Source: Nostoc cf. commune SO-36 (GTDB taxonomy: Bacteria; Cyanobacteriota; Cyanobacteriia; Cyanobacteriales; Nostocaceae). From it: 64,000 bases of DNA. This document shows positions 34,075-43,292 of this stretch, piece by piece. Each line of letters starts with the position of its first letter. Position 1 is the stretch's first letter. The position numbers were made by a program, and so were the translations under genes. The stretch spans positions 62,001-126,000 of the forward strand of contig NZ_AP025733.1 in NCBI RefSeq assembly GCF_023734775.1, written 5' to 3'. A model generated the notes under the pieces. That model was not told where the DNA came from, did no database searches, and was given only the letters and a program-made list of their open reading frames with translations.

Positions 34075-34823
34075 ATTTGTCCCTCTGTCCCGTTTTTTTG
34101 TCCAAGCTCGATTAATTTGTTAACTAAATTAAGTGAGACACCAGCCTGAAGAGCAGCAGTAGGCATTTGCTCTCCAGCTTGAAAATGAGTCAAGAATTGC
34201 TCAATGCGATTGTGAAGTTCATCAGATGAGGAGAGCAAACCATTACTAATTGCTACGCTCATCCCTGCTCTGATTTGTTTTGTAATTCTGGTGGTTTGTA
34301 CTAATGGCGATAATAAGGGTCGAGTAACTCTTGAAGATGGCTTATCCGAGATAATTGACACTTGACTGTATTCAGGACGGGAATTGGATGGGGTAACTTG
34401 AAAGTGGTAAACTTTGCGTTCGCCAGAAGCAGTTTGAGTAATAACTGTAAGCAAAGTTGCACTTGTTTGCGGCAGTCCTGGAACCGGAAGCTTTTTAATC
34501 CGGCGTAAGTGAAGTAATCCGGCACTACTGTTTTGACAGTTCTGGTCGATTCCCTCTAAACAACCATCAGCGTCAATCAAAACCTGCGAGGGATCGTCAA
34601 TCCATACCCGCTTTACCATTTCATTGACTTCATAAAACGAAATTGATACGCCTGAGCCATTCCAGACTTTAATTTTTTGTAGTTTGGCAGTAATACCGCT
34701 AACTTGAGATTGCTTTATGGTGCGGACTGTACTTTGAGCATAGGTTTTGACTGGAACTAGACACACTGCCAAAAAAGCAGCAACTCCAAGGTGGAACGCT
34801 GTCACGAGTTTTAACTTCTTCAT
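34071..34823 (-). CDS. VirB9/TraK-like outer channel protein
   Basis: Encodes 250 aa from the ATG at 34823, which has GGAG 7 nt upstream; the longer frame has no such site. The signal peptide ends around KTYAQ (residue ~30). The first half is beta-rich (ITAKLQKIKVWNGSGVSISF, IDDPSQVLID), as in the N-terminal domain of VirB9/TraK proteins. The rest is less typical. Start and stop overlap both neighbours by 4 nt (ATGA). Position right after the VirB10 gene supports a role in the outer-membrane core complex. Assignment is by context more than by sequence. Confidence 0.6.
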   Translation of the reverse strand: MKKLKLVTAFHLGVAAFLAVCLVPVKTYAQSTVRTIKQSQVSGITAKLQKIKVWNGSGVSISFYEVNEMVKRVWIDDPSQVLIDADGCLEGIDQNCQNSSAGLLHLRRIKKLPVPGLPQTSATLLTVITQTASGERKVYHFQVTPSNSRPEYSQVSIISDKPSSRVTRPLLSPLVQTTRITKQIRAGMSVAISNGLLSSSDELHNRIEQFLTHFQAGEQMPTAALQAGVSLNLVNKLIELGQKNGTEGQI

Positions 34824-36388
34824 GGCAACTCCAGAGAACGGTTCACCAAAAAGGTAATCTTCGTCCCTTGTGGGATATACCAAACATTAGAGCGAGGGGT
34901 GATTTGTTGGTTAGAAGTTTCTGCACGACGTGTAATGGTGTCACTAAGCTTGCCAAAAGCACCTTGCAAGAATGCCCCGCCAATATTGCGCTGGCTGTTT
35001 GAAGTCGTGCTAGAGCTAAATGTCCCTGTAGCGGAATCAACTACACTGCTCGTAGAATCAGATTGATTCAGGATTGCTCCTACTTGACCCAAACCACTGA
35101 CTAATGCCACAGTCAAGTCAGAACCTCCCCCTTTATTATCTTGGAACTGTTTAGCAAACAACGGTTTCCCGCCTTCTCCTAATACAGAAATTGCACCGCT
35201 ACTAATTGGGTACTCAGTGTTATCTTTGATAATGCTGGTGACTTGCACACTTACATAAGAGCCATCATTAACCTGTAGGGGTTCAACGGTAAATATTGTG
35301 CCTTTATGAATTGCCACATTTCCATAGTTGTCATGCAAATCAGCCGTTAATCTAGCAACATAGCGTTTACTATCATCTGAATTTTGCTGTTGTTGGAAGC
35401 GATTTTCGCTTTGCTGCTTGACAACTGAAGTCACTAAAACACCATTTGCGAATTCCCCAACAACTAAATAGCGAGTTTTACGCTGTTGCAGAATTTGGTT
35501 TTCTTGAGGCAAGTAATTACCATCTGCTATTTGTTTATCAGATTTAGAATCGGCTGACCAACGAGGGCGAATCTTCTCAATTTGTGTGGGTGTACTGTTA
35601 GAAACGTTAGGGCGTGTTTGCTGTTTTGTATAAGCACTATTGGGTGGCTGTACTTGAACTCGTGTTGTATTCGGCGTTTGAAAGGATGTTACATCTGTTG
35701 ATATCTGCTGGTTATTTGAAGTAGGTGTATAAGCGATTTTTCCGTAAGATCCTAAGCTGCGAAGTCGATTAAATTCAGCTATCACGTCTGTTGGCGTTTC
35801 TGTTTTCGGCGTAACAGTCCTAACAGGATTACTAATTCTTGGCAATATTTGATTACGAGGTGGTGATGAAATAGTCGAGTTAGTTCTACTCGGAACGTAA
35901 TATCGTCTAGGGCTAGGACTTTGTGTTTGTGCTACAGGTCTAGCTGTTGATGGTGGTGGTGGTGAAGCTGCAACACTTGCAGGCTTACTATTAACTTTAA
36001 CTTCTTCCTTACTCTGATTAATTTTATTCAATTCCTCTTCTTGTTTATTCAAGGCTAATTTGGCATAGACATCACCATCTTTTTGCTCGACTTTCTCCAA
36101 AGCTGGGGATGTTTTATCAGCTTTAGCAGTTATCGCTTCAGGACTTCTACCAGGATTGAAAATGCCATTGAGAAAATAAAAAATTACTAAAAACCCTAAG
36201 CCAAAAGGAATAGCGATTATCCCCAATCTTGACCAAGGAGAAGTACTGACAGTGTGCCTAGTAATCGATGAAAATTCTTCGGAGTCTTCCGGCTCCGGCT
36301 TTTCTCTCCTTTGTCCATCATTTGTATCCTCTGAAAATCTCAAGATTTGATCTATAGTCAAATTCTGGGATTCATTTTTTAGTGACAT
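34820..36388 (-). CDS. VirB10/TraB/TrbI-type protein
   Basis: Encodes 522 aa from the ATG at 36388. The 14 extra codons upstream are read from CAATTCG heptamers and are unlikely to be used. Cytoplasmic tail 1-48, a single membrane helix (LGIIAIPFGLGFLVIFYF), a long Pro/Ser/Gln-rich periplasmic stretch, and a C-terminal TrbI-type beta domain (ARLTADLHDNYGNVAIHKGT ... NVWYIPQGTKITFLV). This is the standard layout of the protein that spans both membranes and links ATPases to the outer channel. It is adjacent to the VirB9-like gene with a 4-nt overlap. Confidence 0.85.
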   Translation of the reverse strand: MSLKNESQNLTIDQILRFSEDTNDGQRREKPEPEDSEEFSSITRHTVSTSPWSRLGIIAIPFGLGFLVIFYFLNGIFNPGRSPEAITAKADKTSPALEKVEQKDGDVYAKLALNKQEEELNKINQSKEEVKVNSKPASVAASPPPPSTARPVAQTQSPSPRRYYVPSRTNSTISSPPRNQILPRISNPVRTVTPKTETPTDVIAEFNRLRSLGSYGKIAYTPTSNNQQISTDVTSFQTPNTTRVQVQPPNSAYTKQQTRPNVSNSTPTQIEKIRPRWSADSKSDKQIADGNYLPQENQILQQRKTRYLVVGEFANGVLVTSVVKQQSENRFQQQQNSDDSKRYVARLTADLHDNYGNVAIHKGTIFTVEPLQVNDGSYVSVQVTSIIKDNTEYPISSGAISVLGEGGKPLFAKQFQDNKGGGSDLTVALVSGLGQVGAILNQSDSTSSVVDSATGTFSSSTTSNSQRNIGGAFLQGAFGKLSDTITRRAETSNQQITPRSNVWYIPQGTKITFLVNRSLELP

Positions 36389-36399
36389 AATTATTAAAC

Positions 36400-36432
36400 C
36401 AATTCGCAATTCGCAATTCGCAATTCGCAATT
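36400..36432. repeat. CAATTCG heptamer array, 4.7 copies
   Basis: Four exact consecutive copies of CAATTCG plus a partial copy immediately upstream of the VirB10 start. It is a typical cyanobacterial short tandem repeat and is translated in the longest reading of that gene, which argues against the upstream start. Confidence 0.9.
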
Positions 36433-36509
36433 ACGTTTTGTAAGGGGGATTTAACCCCGACACAAAACCTGCTGTCTATAGAGACAGGGGACTTAAACCC
36501 CCAAACTTA
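36433..36509. repeat. Imperfect palindromic intergenic repeat
   Basis: GGGGGATTTAACCCCG and CAGGGGACTTAAACCCCC are related modules flanking CTGTCTATAGAGACAG, which is itself almost a perfect palindrome. The segment fills the gap between the VirB8-like and VirB10-like genes and would form a stable RNA structure inside the operon message. Confidence 0.6.
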
Positions 36510-36510
36510 G

Positions 36511-37278
36511 TTAAGGTTTTAAATCATTGATTTGTGTAATTTCTAAACCAGCGCTACGAACTTCATAGATTTTCCGAGAAAGTTCAGTGATTTGAGCAGT
36601 AATTTCTTGTGGCGTATTTACTGCTTCTACAGTTACAGTCTTATTGAAGGTAATTCCCTGTCCCGTATTATCAGAAGTTGTAAAAGTCACAATAGTTGCG
36701 ACGATATCTACTTGCCAGACCCCATCTCTAATTAATCGCGGCTCTCCAATATAACGAGGAATTAAAGATGCTTGCATATTTCCTTCAAATATTTTCCTGG
36801 GGGTGAGTTGTGCCAGCTTTTGTAAAAAGGCTGCTCGAAAGTTCTGATTTTCACTAATTGCAAAAGCAGCTTCATAAGCCTTAGTTGTAACTTTCTTTTT
36901 TCCACTTGCTGCGTCAATATCTATTCCTTTGTCTTGCTTGGTAATTACTTCTCCCTTGTCGTTGTAAATTTTCACTAACCCATCCCAGCTAAACATTCTA
37001 GTGAACGTATCGCCAACAAACTTCTTAATTACTTCTGGCGAACGTTGATTTTCGTTTACTGATTTAGCAGTAATAGTTTTGCCATCATCTAACTGTACTA
37101 AAGCTAATTGCTTTTTGCTTAATCCTCGGATTGCTCCATAATTGAGAAATTGCAATAGTAATGAAAATACTGCACAAGAAAATCCTACTAATGAAATTAT
37201 TCCAATTCTTGTCGGGACAGATTTATTAAATTGCAGTAGTTGTAATGGCTCTAATTTTCGGTTTTTCGTGTTGACCAT
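36511..37278 (-). CDS. VirB8/TraE-like protein
   Basis: Encodes 255 aa. A short cytoplasmic tail and one membrane helix (GIISLVGFSCAVFSLLLQFL, residues 25-45) precede a periplasmic domain of ~200 residues with the NTF2-like alternation of helices and strands (VIKKFVGDTFTRMFSWDG ... VDIVATIVTFT ... FNKTVTVEAVNTP). Size and topology fit VirB8/TraE proteins, which nucleate the inner-membrane complex. It is next to the polytopic VirB6-like gene. No catalytic motif is expected. Confidence 0.7.
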   Translation of the reverse strand: MVNTKNRKLEPLQLLQFNKSVPTRIGIISLVGFSCAVFSLLLQFLNYGAIRGLSKKQLALVQLDDGKTITAKSVNENQRSPEVIKKFVGDTFTRMFSWDGLVKIYNDKGEVITKQDKGIDIDAASGKKKVTTKAYEAAFAISENQNFRAAFLQKLAQLTPRKIFEGNMQASLIPRYIGEPRLIRDGVWQVDIVATIVTFTTSDNTGQGITFNKTVTVEAVNTPQEITAQITELSRKIYEVRSAGLEITQINDLKP

Positions 37279-37283
37279 ATCTC

Positions 37284-38384
37284 TTATTTCCTAGACTTCG
37301 CCAAACTAAAGCCTTTAGTGATTATTGCAATGCCAGCTTCTGCGGCAATCGCACCATAAGTTTCTGAGGCTTTATTAATTTGTTGCAACAGTGCTAAACC
37401 ACCACCTGCGGCTAATCCCGTAGCCAAGAAGGGAGCGCAAATGCCAATTGTAAACAGGAAGAACATTGGTTGATCTGCTTGAGAATCAGAAATTAATTGT
37501 CCAGCAAAACCAACAATCATGTTAAAAGAGAGTTTACATATTCCAATACTGAAATAACCAATCAGCCAAGTGTAAATTGATTTTGCTCCATAAGGTAATA
37601 AAGAACCTCCAACAGCAAGCGGGCCGAGAAATGCTGTAACTAACATTGTTAATTCAATTGCCCATTGATATGAGCCATTCATCGACAGCATCACCAATGA
37701 AATTGTTGAAGTCACACCGGAACCAATAAAACCACTAATGGAAGAAAATAATATCTGAAGTGGATTTCTTTTGTTTTTTATTGCATCAATCGGAGCTTCA
37801 ATGACTTTATCTATCCCATCCATCAGCCATTTGAAGGGGCCACTATTTTGATCAAAAGCTGACGGGTATTTTTGGCTTAAATCTTCTTTAGCCTGTTGTA
37901 AACAAGCAATTGATTCATTCGGCTGTAATGAAGAACTGCGACATCTTTCAATTGCTAATCCGATAGCACTACGAGCAGCTGATACCCCTGCTGCTTTTTG
38001 AAATGCGACTCTTAAATCTAGCCCTTCAGCCGTTTGTACCAACACCATATTATTTACATTGTTGATGTAGTTCCTAATCCCTAACGTCGAGTTTCCTAGC
38101 ACTTTGCCATGATTTGACAACAACACCACCACAATCAAAGGCCAGATAAAATCAGTGAAAGCTCGTTGCTCATCACCATTGATCATTTGCTTTGTCCACT
38201 CAATCATGAAAAAGGTTAATGTCGCAACCGCAAATAACGCCCCGACTGTACATATATTGTTGTACAGTTCCCCGGTTAAAGTCTTACCCCACAAATCATT
38301 AAACCCTACTGATATTGATGCAGAAGTTTCAGCAGCTTTTTTGACTAGCTCACCACCAAGCACTTGTTGCGCTAATAAATACAT
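37284..38384 (-). CDS. VirB6/TrbL-like polytopic membrane protein
   Basis: Encodes 366 aa from the ATG at 38384, preceded by AAAGGA at good distance. The longer frame lacks a site. At least six hydrophobic segments are present: ICTVGALFAVATLTFFMI, FIWPLIVVVLL, the SISGFIGSGVTSTISLVML region, ELTMLVTAFLGPLAVGG, SFNMIVGFAGQ and FLFTIGICAPFLATGLAAGG. A large soluble loop with two cysteines lies between the second and third. This fits the VirB6/TrbL inner-membrane channel component. Gene order (after VirB5-like, before VirB8-like) agrees. Confidence 0.75.
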   Translation of the reverse strand: MYLLAQQVLGGELVKKAAETSASISVGFNDLWGKTLTGELYNNICTVGALFAVATLTFFMIEWTKQMINGDEQRAFTDFIWPLIVVVLLSNHGKVLGNSTLGIRNYINNVNNMVLVQTAEGLDLRVAFQKAAGVSAARSAIGLAIERCRSSSLQPNESIACLQQAKEDLSQKYPSAFDQNSGPFKWLMDGIDKVIEAPIDAIKNKRNPLQILFSSISGFIGSGVTSTISLVMLSMNGSYQWAIELTMLVTAFLGPLAVGGSLLPYGAKSIYTWLIGYFSIGICKLSFNMIVGFAGQLISDSQADQPMFFLFTIGICAPFLATGLAAGGGLALLQQINKASETYGAIAAEAGIAIITKGFSLAKSRK

Positions 38385-38429
38385 ACAAGAATCCTTTCTT
38401 TTACGAATTGCGAACACACCCTTGCACCA

Positions 38430-39152
38430 TTAAGGTAAATAAGTAGGATCTAGCACAGACATACCTACAACTTCGAGATTGAGGGAAATCAATCCTTCTT
38501 CTCGAATATCTTCTTTTTGACGATTTGCTGTTAATTGTTCTGCAATCTGCGTCAGCATCATATTAGACTGTGCGGTATCAGAGCGTGATTGCAATGAATC
38601 AGTGCGCTGTTGTGCCAGCATCGAAACCACCAGACCATTTTGGGCTGCTATTACTTTTAAGATATTCTGTGAGGCATTCATATCTTGCGCTTCCTGCCCC
38701 AGGTTTGAAGCATCTTGAGCCGTTTGTGTAGTTTGATCAATTTTGTTGGCAGTATCTTGCTGACCTTGTTGCCCTAATACACCAGAGACTGATGCTTTTG
38801 TAATTTCTCGCTGTAAGTATTGTGCTTGCGTTGATGCACCTGCCCAATCAGAGTCCGATGCTAAGGATACTTTCAAACGCTGACCACTTTCAACTGGATC
38901 TGGCGCACCCATTACACCAGTAGCCCCATTAATTGCAGAATTAGCATCCTCTTGGGCTGCTGCCCATAAATTATTAATTTTATCTGAAGCTATACTGCTA
39001 ATTTGGCTCATTTCGCTCTGAATCTGATTCCTAATTGAAGCCAAAAAAGTATTTAGGTCTAGTGATATTCCATAACTCGGTGCAGCAATTAATAGACTCG
39101 TAACTCCACTAGATATAATGACAGCTAGACTAATCTTTTTAAGTCCCTTCAT
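38430..39152 (-). CDS. VirB5/TrbJ-like secreted protein
   Basis: Encodes 240 aa. A signal peptide (residues 1-29) ends at PSYGIS. The mature part is helical and rich in Gln/Ala/Ser. Its C-terminal third (AAQNGLVVSMLAQQRTDSLQ, then IAEQLTANRQKE) resembles the coiled helices of VirB5/TrbJ minor pilus proteins. Position between the VirB4 and VirB6 genes is that of VirB5. Sequence similarity in this family is always low, so the call leans on context. Confidence 0.6.
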   Translation of the reverse strand: MKGLKKISLAVIISSGVTSLLIAAPSYGISLDLNTFLASIRNQIQSEMSQISSIASDKINNLWAAAQEDANSAINGATGVMGAPDPVESGQRLKVSLASDSDWAGASTQAQYLQREITKASVSGVLGQQGQQDTANKIDQTTQTAQDASNLGQEAQDMNASQNILKVIAAQNGLVVSMLAQQRTDSLQSRSDTAQSNMMLTQIAEQLTANRQKEDIREEGLISLNLEVVGMSVLDPTYLP

Positions 39153-39276
39153 ACTGAAATACTCCCTTTTTTACCTTGAATTGATGAAGAAGGATTCTAA
39201 ATTGATGTGACTACTAAGATTTTAGAAGTTCAACCGCATTTCTCACTCTTATTCAAGCATTTGGTGGAGCAGAGGA

Positions 39277-39371
39277 GGAGTAATGAGTAAGGAGTAATGA
39301 GTAAGGAGTAAAGAGAAAGACAAGATCACTTCTTACTCATTACTTATTACTTATTACTTATTACTCATTAC
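39277..39371. repeat. Inverted heptamer repeats between VirB4 and VirB5-like genes
   Basis: The left arm is built from AGTAATG/AGTAAGG-type heptamers (39277-39311). The right arm is built from complementary TTACTCA/TTACTTA heptamers (39332-39371). The arms can form a long hairpin in the operon transcript, which may lower or stabilise expression of the distal genes. Confidence 0.8.
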
Positions 39372-39420
39372 TTCTTCCCGGAACAAGTACAGGCTTTGAG
39401 CATTGGTGAGAAATCCGGGT

Positions 39421-42210
39421 TTACCCCCTAAGCAATTCTTGGGCTGTTGAAGATAACGGCTCTCCCCGAACCATTCTGATATAATCTTCAGAAAACTTGA
39501 CTTGTCCAAGTATTGGATTATCTTGATATTTTTTCAAGAATAGAGTTCGTAATTCTTGTTCATAAGGATTGTTAGCGACTGCGGACAATAAACAGTGTGC
39601 TGGATAATAACGACAGAATGTAAGTTTGCCTGAATCATCCAATAACCACTGTGAGTAAATGCCGGATTTTGTTGGATAGAAAGCCTCTGTACTATTGGTT
39701 TGAATGATTTCGTAAGGATATTTAAATCTATCAACAAAGGGATCTACTGCCGATGATTGGATTCTGCCGATCAATCGGGTTGTAATATTGGCGAAGATTT
39801 TCGCTGCGGTTTTGCTTTGGTAAATACTTTCTGGTTCTTGAGCCGAGAGAATCACCCGTATCCCTGCTTTTGCACCATTGGCACAAAGCCTTCCTATTAA
39901 CTCGGCGATCGCATCAAATTGGAATAAAATCGGCGCTTCATCCAAGAAAAAGATACTAGCTTTAGAAGACAAAGCACGTCGAAGGGCTGCGGCATAAGCT
40001 GATAAAGCTAAGATAGCTGCATCTGCCTCACTTGATAAATTCCGCAGTGCAAATACTAGCAACTTAGCATCAGTTCGGAAAGTTGAGGGACGACTAATTG
40101 ATTCTCCAACTCTCGTTGAGAGCCAGTACTTTAATCTCAACCTGATTTGCTCTAAAGCTGATAAGATTTCCTGGCTATTGCTGGCTATAGAATCTATCTT
40201 GAGAAATGCTGGCGAACAATAATTCAAAAAATCTTGTAATGTGGGAGTGTCCAACCAAGCTTTAGTGCCAACTCCTGCGGCTAATGCCAACTTATACCGG
40301 ACTTTGATTTCATCATCATTAAAAAACGTTTTCAAGGCTAGGGCAATGATTGATTCAATATTAGTAATCATGGAAGGGCTAACGCCAATCACGCTAGTTC
40401 CAATCACCATTGTCATTAAGACTGATTTCAAGAATTCCTTAAAATCATTCAATCTTTCATTAATGGTTTCTTGATCCATCCCCCTCAAATTAGGTAGTTC
40501 AAACAAATTATTTGACTCTTTGGAAATATCGAAGTATGCACCATCTTTACCTAGCAAATTCGTATAGTCACTAAATGTCGATGTCCCGTCTGGTTTGGGG
40601 TAATCTAAGGCTACTACTGGTATATCTTGAGCAAGTGCAGGTGTTAAAATTCCTGCCACCAGTACTGATTTCCCCGAACGAGTTGCACCAAAAACTGCTA
40701 TATTTTTATGCTGTTTGTACAAATCCAGGTGTACTGGTGTACCTCCTTCTTCGGCAATTAACTCAAAGCCAGCCCGATCTCCTGTAGCTGTACGAATCAA
40801 AGGCATCAGCCCTGGTGCTTCGGAACTGAAATAAGGTAATCTGCGGTTAAAAGGTTTTGCCAGCAGTGGCTCCCAAACAAATGGACAACATTGCAACCAT
40901 GTCTTCCAGGCGTATTCTTTTTCTCGATCTACTGCTGCTGGCCTTAAAAAGTAGGAAGCTAAGTATTTGCAAGCCTCATTGAGTTCTCTTGTCGATTTTC
41001 TATGGACAAGAAAAGCTACTCCGGTATAAACGACAACGCTTCCTTTATAAATGGTTCGTTGCGCCTCTACAGATTCTTCAATATTTATTCCAGCTTTAAC
41101 ATCGATGTTTCCTTTACTTGTTGATAAGGCTGTTGATGTAATTGACTGTTTAGTAAGGCGTTGTAAATTAGTTTTGGTAATCGCTTGATTAGCTTTAGTG
41201 ATTTGACAGATAATTTCTGTATCTGAAATACTTTCTTTAGAAATTAATTCCCAAAGGTATCGTAATTGAGAGCGTTCATCTATCCAGCCCCCCGGCTTTT
41301 GGCTGAAGTTCATCACTCCAATATATTTATCTTGAATCTTTACCCATTGCCGATCTAAGAATGGAACAGATTCTTCATTCTCCAACAGATGATGCCGAAT
41401 GTGAAAATCACTTGTTTGAGTTTCTACTAATCCTTGAGTTTGACTAATCACTAAGGGATTAGGAATTGGTGTCGGTGATGTCAGATTAAATTGATGCCAT
41501 AAGACTTTCCAAATATCCTCAGCGCTCAAAACTCTGATCCCTAGTTTCATTTTGTTACTCAGCAATGATTCCCATTGCAAAAAACCATCACTAAATGAAT
41601 TCTTGAGAATATTTTCAATCCTGCTATTGTTAAAAGCGTGAATTTCTCCGGTGAATTTAAACCAAATTTTCTCTAACTTTCGGATTGCCGACTCTACAAT
41701 GTCTTGGCTTCTCTCTGACTCAGCTAACGCTGTATAAGTACACCATAATCTTAAAAACTTGTTCTTCCTGACTCCCGAGTGGGTTAGTTCTTTGATTCGT
41801 AACCTTTCACTCCTAATTAGTAATTTCAATTGCTCAATATCACAATTGGTTTCGATAGATTCTAATTCTGATTGCCGCGAATAATCGTCTGTAAAGGAAC
41901 CCAAATGTATGGTTAATGACTCTCCTGATGGGATCTCTTTTAAACCTGCCTCTATGCTCTCAAAGATTGGGAGGATTTGCTCTGAGGCTAAGTTAGAATG
42001 AATTCCTACACAATCAAAACAGAATTTGATTTGAATCGATTCCCCATTTTTGAGAATTAATGCTCCTATGCCTTTTCTCCCTCCCAAAGCAACATCGCAA
42101 ACCCCAGCTAAATGGATAATGTCTTCAAAGGGGGTAAGAGTTTTTACTACATTAACTTGCTCGGTTTCTAACCTTTGTTTCTTGATCTTATCTGTCTTTT
42201 TTGTGACCAT
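39421..42210 (-). CDS. virB4: VirB4/TraC-type ATPase
   Basis: Encodes 929 aa. An N-terminal domain (~1-450) with the VirB4/TraC fold precedes an ATPase domain. Walker A GATRSGKS lies near residue 510 and Walker B SIFFLDEAPILF near 750. The downstream ANITTRLIGRIQ segment is also typical. It powers pilus assembly and substrate transfer at the inner membrane. Its ATG overlaps the stop of the VirB3-like gene by one base (TAATG), indicating coupled translation. The length and both ATPase motifs indicate an intact protein. Confidence 0.9.
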   Translation of the reverse strand: MVTKKTDKIKKQRLETEQVNVVKTLTPFEDIIHLAGVCDVALGGRKGIGALILKNGESIQIKFCFDCVGIHSNLASEQILPIFESIEAGLKEIPSGESLTIHLGSFTDDYSRQSELESIETNCDIEQLKLLIRSERLRIKELTHSGVRKNKFLRLWCTYTALAESERSQDIVESAIRKLEKIWFKFTGEIHAFNNSRIENILKNSFSDGFLQWESLLSNKMKLGIRVLSAEDIWKVLWHQFNLTSPTPIPNPLVISQTQGLVETQTSDFHIRHHLLENEESVPFLDRQWVKIQDKYIGVMNFSQKPGGWIDERSQLRYLWELISKESISDTEIICQITKANQAITKTNLQRLTKQSITSTALSTSKGNIDVKAGINIEESVEAQRTIYKGSVVVYTGVAFLVHRKSTRELNEACKYLASYFLRPAAVDREKEYAWKTWLQCCPFVWEPLLAKPFNRRLPYFSSEAPGLMPLIRTATGDRAGFELIAEEGGTPVHLDLYKQHKNIAVFGATRSGKSVLVAGILTPALAQDIPVVALDYPKPDGTSTFSDYTNLLGKDGAYFDISKESNNLFELPNLRGMDQETINERLNDFKEFLKSVLMTMVIGTSVIGVSPSMITNIESIIALALKTFFNDDEIKVRYKLALAAGVGTKAWLDTPTLQDFLNYCSPAFLKIDSIASNSQEILSALEQIRLRLKYWLSTRVGESISRPSTFRTDAKLLVFALRNLSSEADAAILALSAYAAALRRALSSKASIFFLDEAPILFQFDAIAELIGRLCANGAKAGIRVILSAQEPESIYQSKTAAKIFANITTRLIGRIQSSAVDPFVDRFKYPYEIIQTNSTEAFYPTKSGIYSQWLLDDSGKLTFCRYYPAHCLLSAVANNPYEQELRTLFLKKYQDNPILGQVKFSEDYIRMVRGEPLSSTAQELLRG

Positions 42211-42488
42211 TACGAATTATTCCTCTTGTATCCTCTGCTAATTCGAGGCACTGCCACAAACTTGCCAAAAAATTCTTGATTTGATGAAAGTAACCACCAT
42301 GTAGCCCATCCCCAAGCGATGCTTAATCCTGTGCCTAACCAACTTGTTTTCAATATATAGTTGAAAACGAATACATTTAATATTGCTATAACCGACCAAG
42401 GGAAAATCTGATCGGCGGGAAATGGGCCTAATCGGGGTCTATCTCCCAAGATTCTATTTACACTTCTAAATTTATTTTCATCTCTCAT
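42210..42488 (-). CDS. VirB3/TraL-like membrane protein
   Basis: Encodes 92 aa. A hydrophilic start containing FRSVNRILGDRPRLGPFPADQ is followed by a hydrophobic hairpin (FPWSVIAILNVFVFNYIL; GLSIAWGWATWWLL) and a basic end. This is the size and topology of VirB3/TraL proteins, which sit at the inner membrane with VirB4. It is coupled to the VirB4 gene by TAATG. A strong hairpin lies in its upstream gap. Confidence 0.7.
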   Translation of the reverse strand: MRDENKFRSVNRILGDRPRLGPFPADQIFPWSVIAILNVFVFNYILKTSWLGTGLSIAWGWATWWLLSSNQEFFGKFVAVPRISRGYKRNNS

Positions 42489-42513
42489 CTTTTTTTATTG
42501 CTTGTTAATATGA

Positions 42514-42557
42514 AGCATTTCTGGAATCAGGGCACTTTTTCTCATTCCAGAAATGCT
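42514..42557 (-). promoter_or_regulatory. 14-bp perfect hairpin between pilin and VirB3 genes
   Basis: AGCATTTCTGGAAT and ATTCCAGAAATGCT pair perfectly around a 16-nt loop. No T-run follows on the coding (minus) strand. It lies just 3' of the pilin gene and before the rest of the operon, so it could stabilise pilin mRNA or partly terminate transcription. Either would give the excess of pilin over channel proteins. Confidence 0.6.
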
Positions 42558-42585
42558 GCGAATAAATGGGTGTAGTTTTTAACAG

Positions 42586-43200
42586 TTATGCTCCAGTAAT
42601 TAAGCCGGTAACTAAGTCTCCTACAAAGACTGAAAGCACAATAATTAATGGAGTTCTGGCTAATGTCTGCCAATCTTCATCATTTCGGGCTGCTTGAGCA
42701 ATACTTACCAAACTGATACCTATATAGAGTAGGAATAAACCTCTCAATACGTTGAAGAACAATTGTATAACTGCTTGTGTTTGTCCGTTACCAGCATTGC
42801 CGAAAGCACCAGTCATCCAGGTTTGAGCATTGTTGAAAAACTGTGCTTCGGCTGGCGAAGAAGCAAAATCCAAGAGAAATATTACCGACAGAAATGCAAA
42901 TAATATTGCATATAAATTTACTCCCCATTTCCGCTGTAGCTTTTCAAAGTTTGTTAGCAATGCCTGTGTTTGTTTTGGAATTGCAACTGCTATTGCTCCT
43001 GCAATCATCAATCCTCCAAGCATTATGTTGTGGACTGACATCTCCAGAATCATTAATGCTCCTGTTACTCCCATCAGCCCAATTGTGCTACCTTCAAGGA
43101 CTTTCTTTTTTCTTGATGGTAAGGCTGCTGTTTGTCTTGTCTCAAAGCTTGTTATGTTGGGATTTTCGTAGTCTGATATTTGCATAATTTGTGAACGCAT
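42586..43200 (-). CDS. VirB2/TrbC-like pilin precursor with extended N-terminus
   Basis: Encodes 204 aa. Residues 1-119 hold two hydrophobic hairpin segments (36-75 region) and a third helix (LYAILFAFLSVIFLLDFA) ending at a signal-peptidase-like SPAEAQ, with cleavage expected after A119. The remaining 85 residues have two membrane helices (IQLFFNVLRGLFLLYIGISLV; TPLIIVLSVFVGDLVTGLI), typical of VirB2/TrbC pilins. The extra two helices before the cleavage site are unusual for a pilin. It is the first clear T4SS gene of the operon. An internal ATG at 43185 is an alternative start. Confidence 0.65.
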   Translation of the reverse strand: MRSQIMQISDYENPNITSFETRQTAALPSRKKKVLEGSTIGLMGVTGALMILEMSVHNIMLGGLMIAGAIAVAIPKQTQALLTNFEKLQRKWGVNLYAILFAFLSVIFLLDFASSPAEAQFFNNAQTWMTGAFGNAGNGQTQAVIQLFFNVLRGLFLLYIGISLVSIAQAARNDEDWQTLARTPLIIVLSVFVGDLVTGLITGA

Positions 43201-43292
43201 GAAATCTTATCCACATTATTCACAACTCACTTTTAAAATCCTACAGACTCTAGTACAAAAAAACTAGTTCTTTTGGCTACAGAGAATATTTA

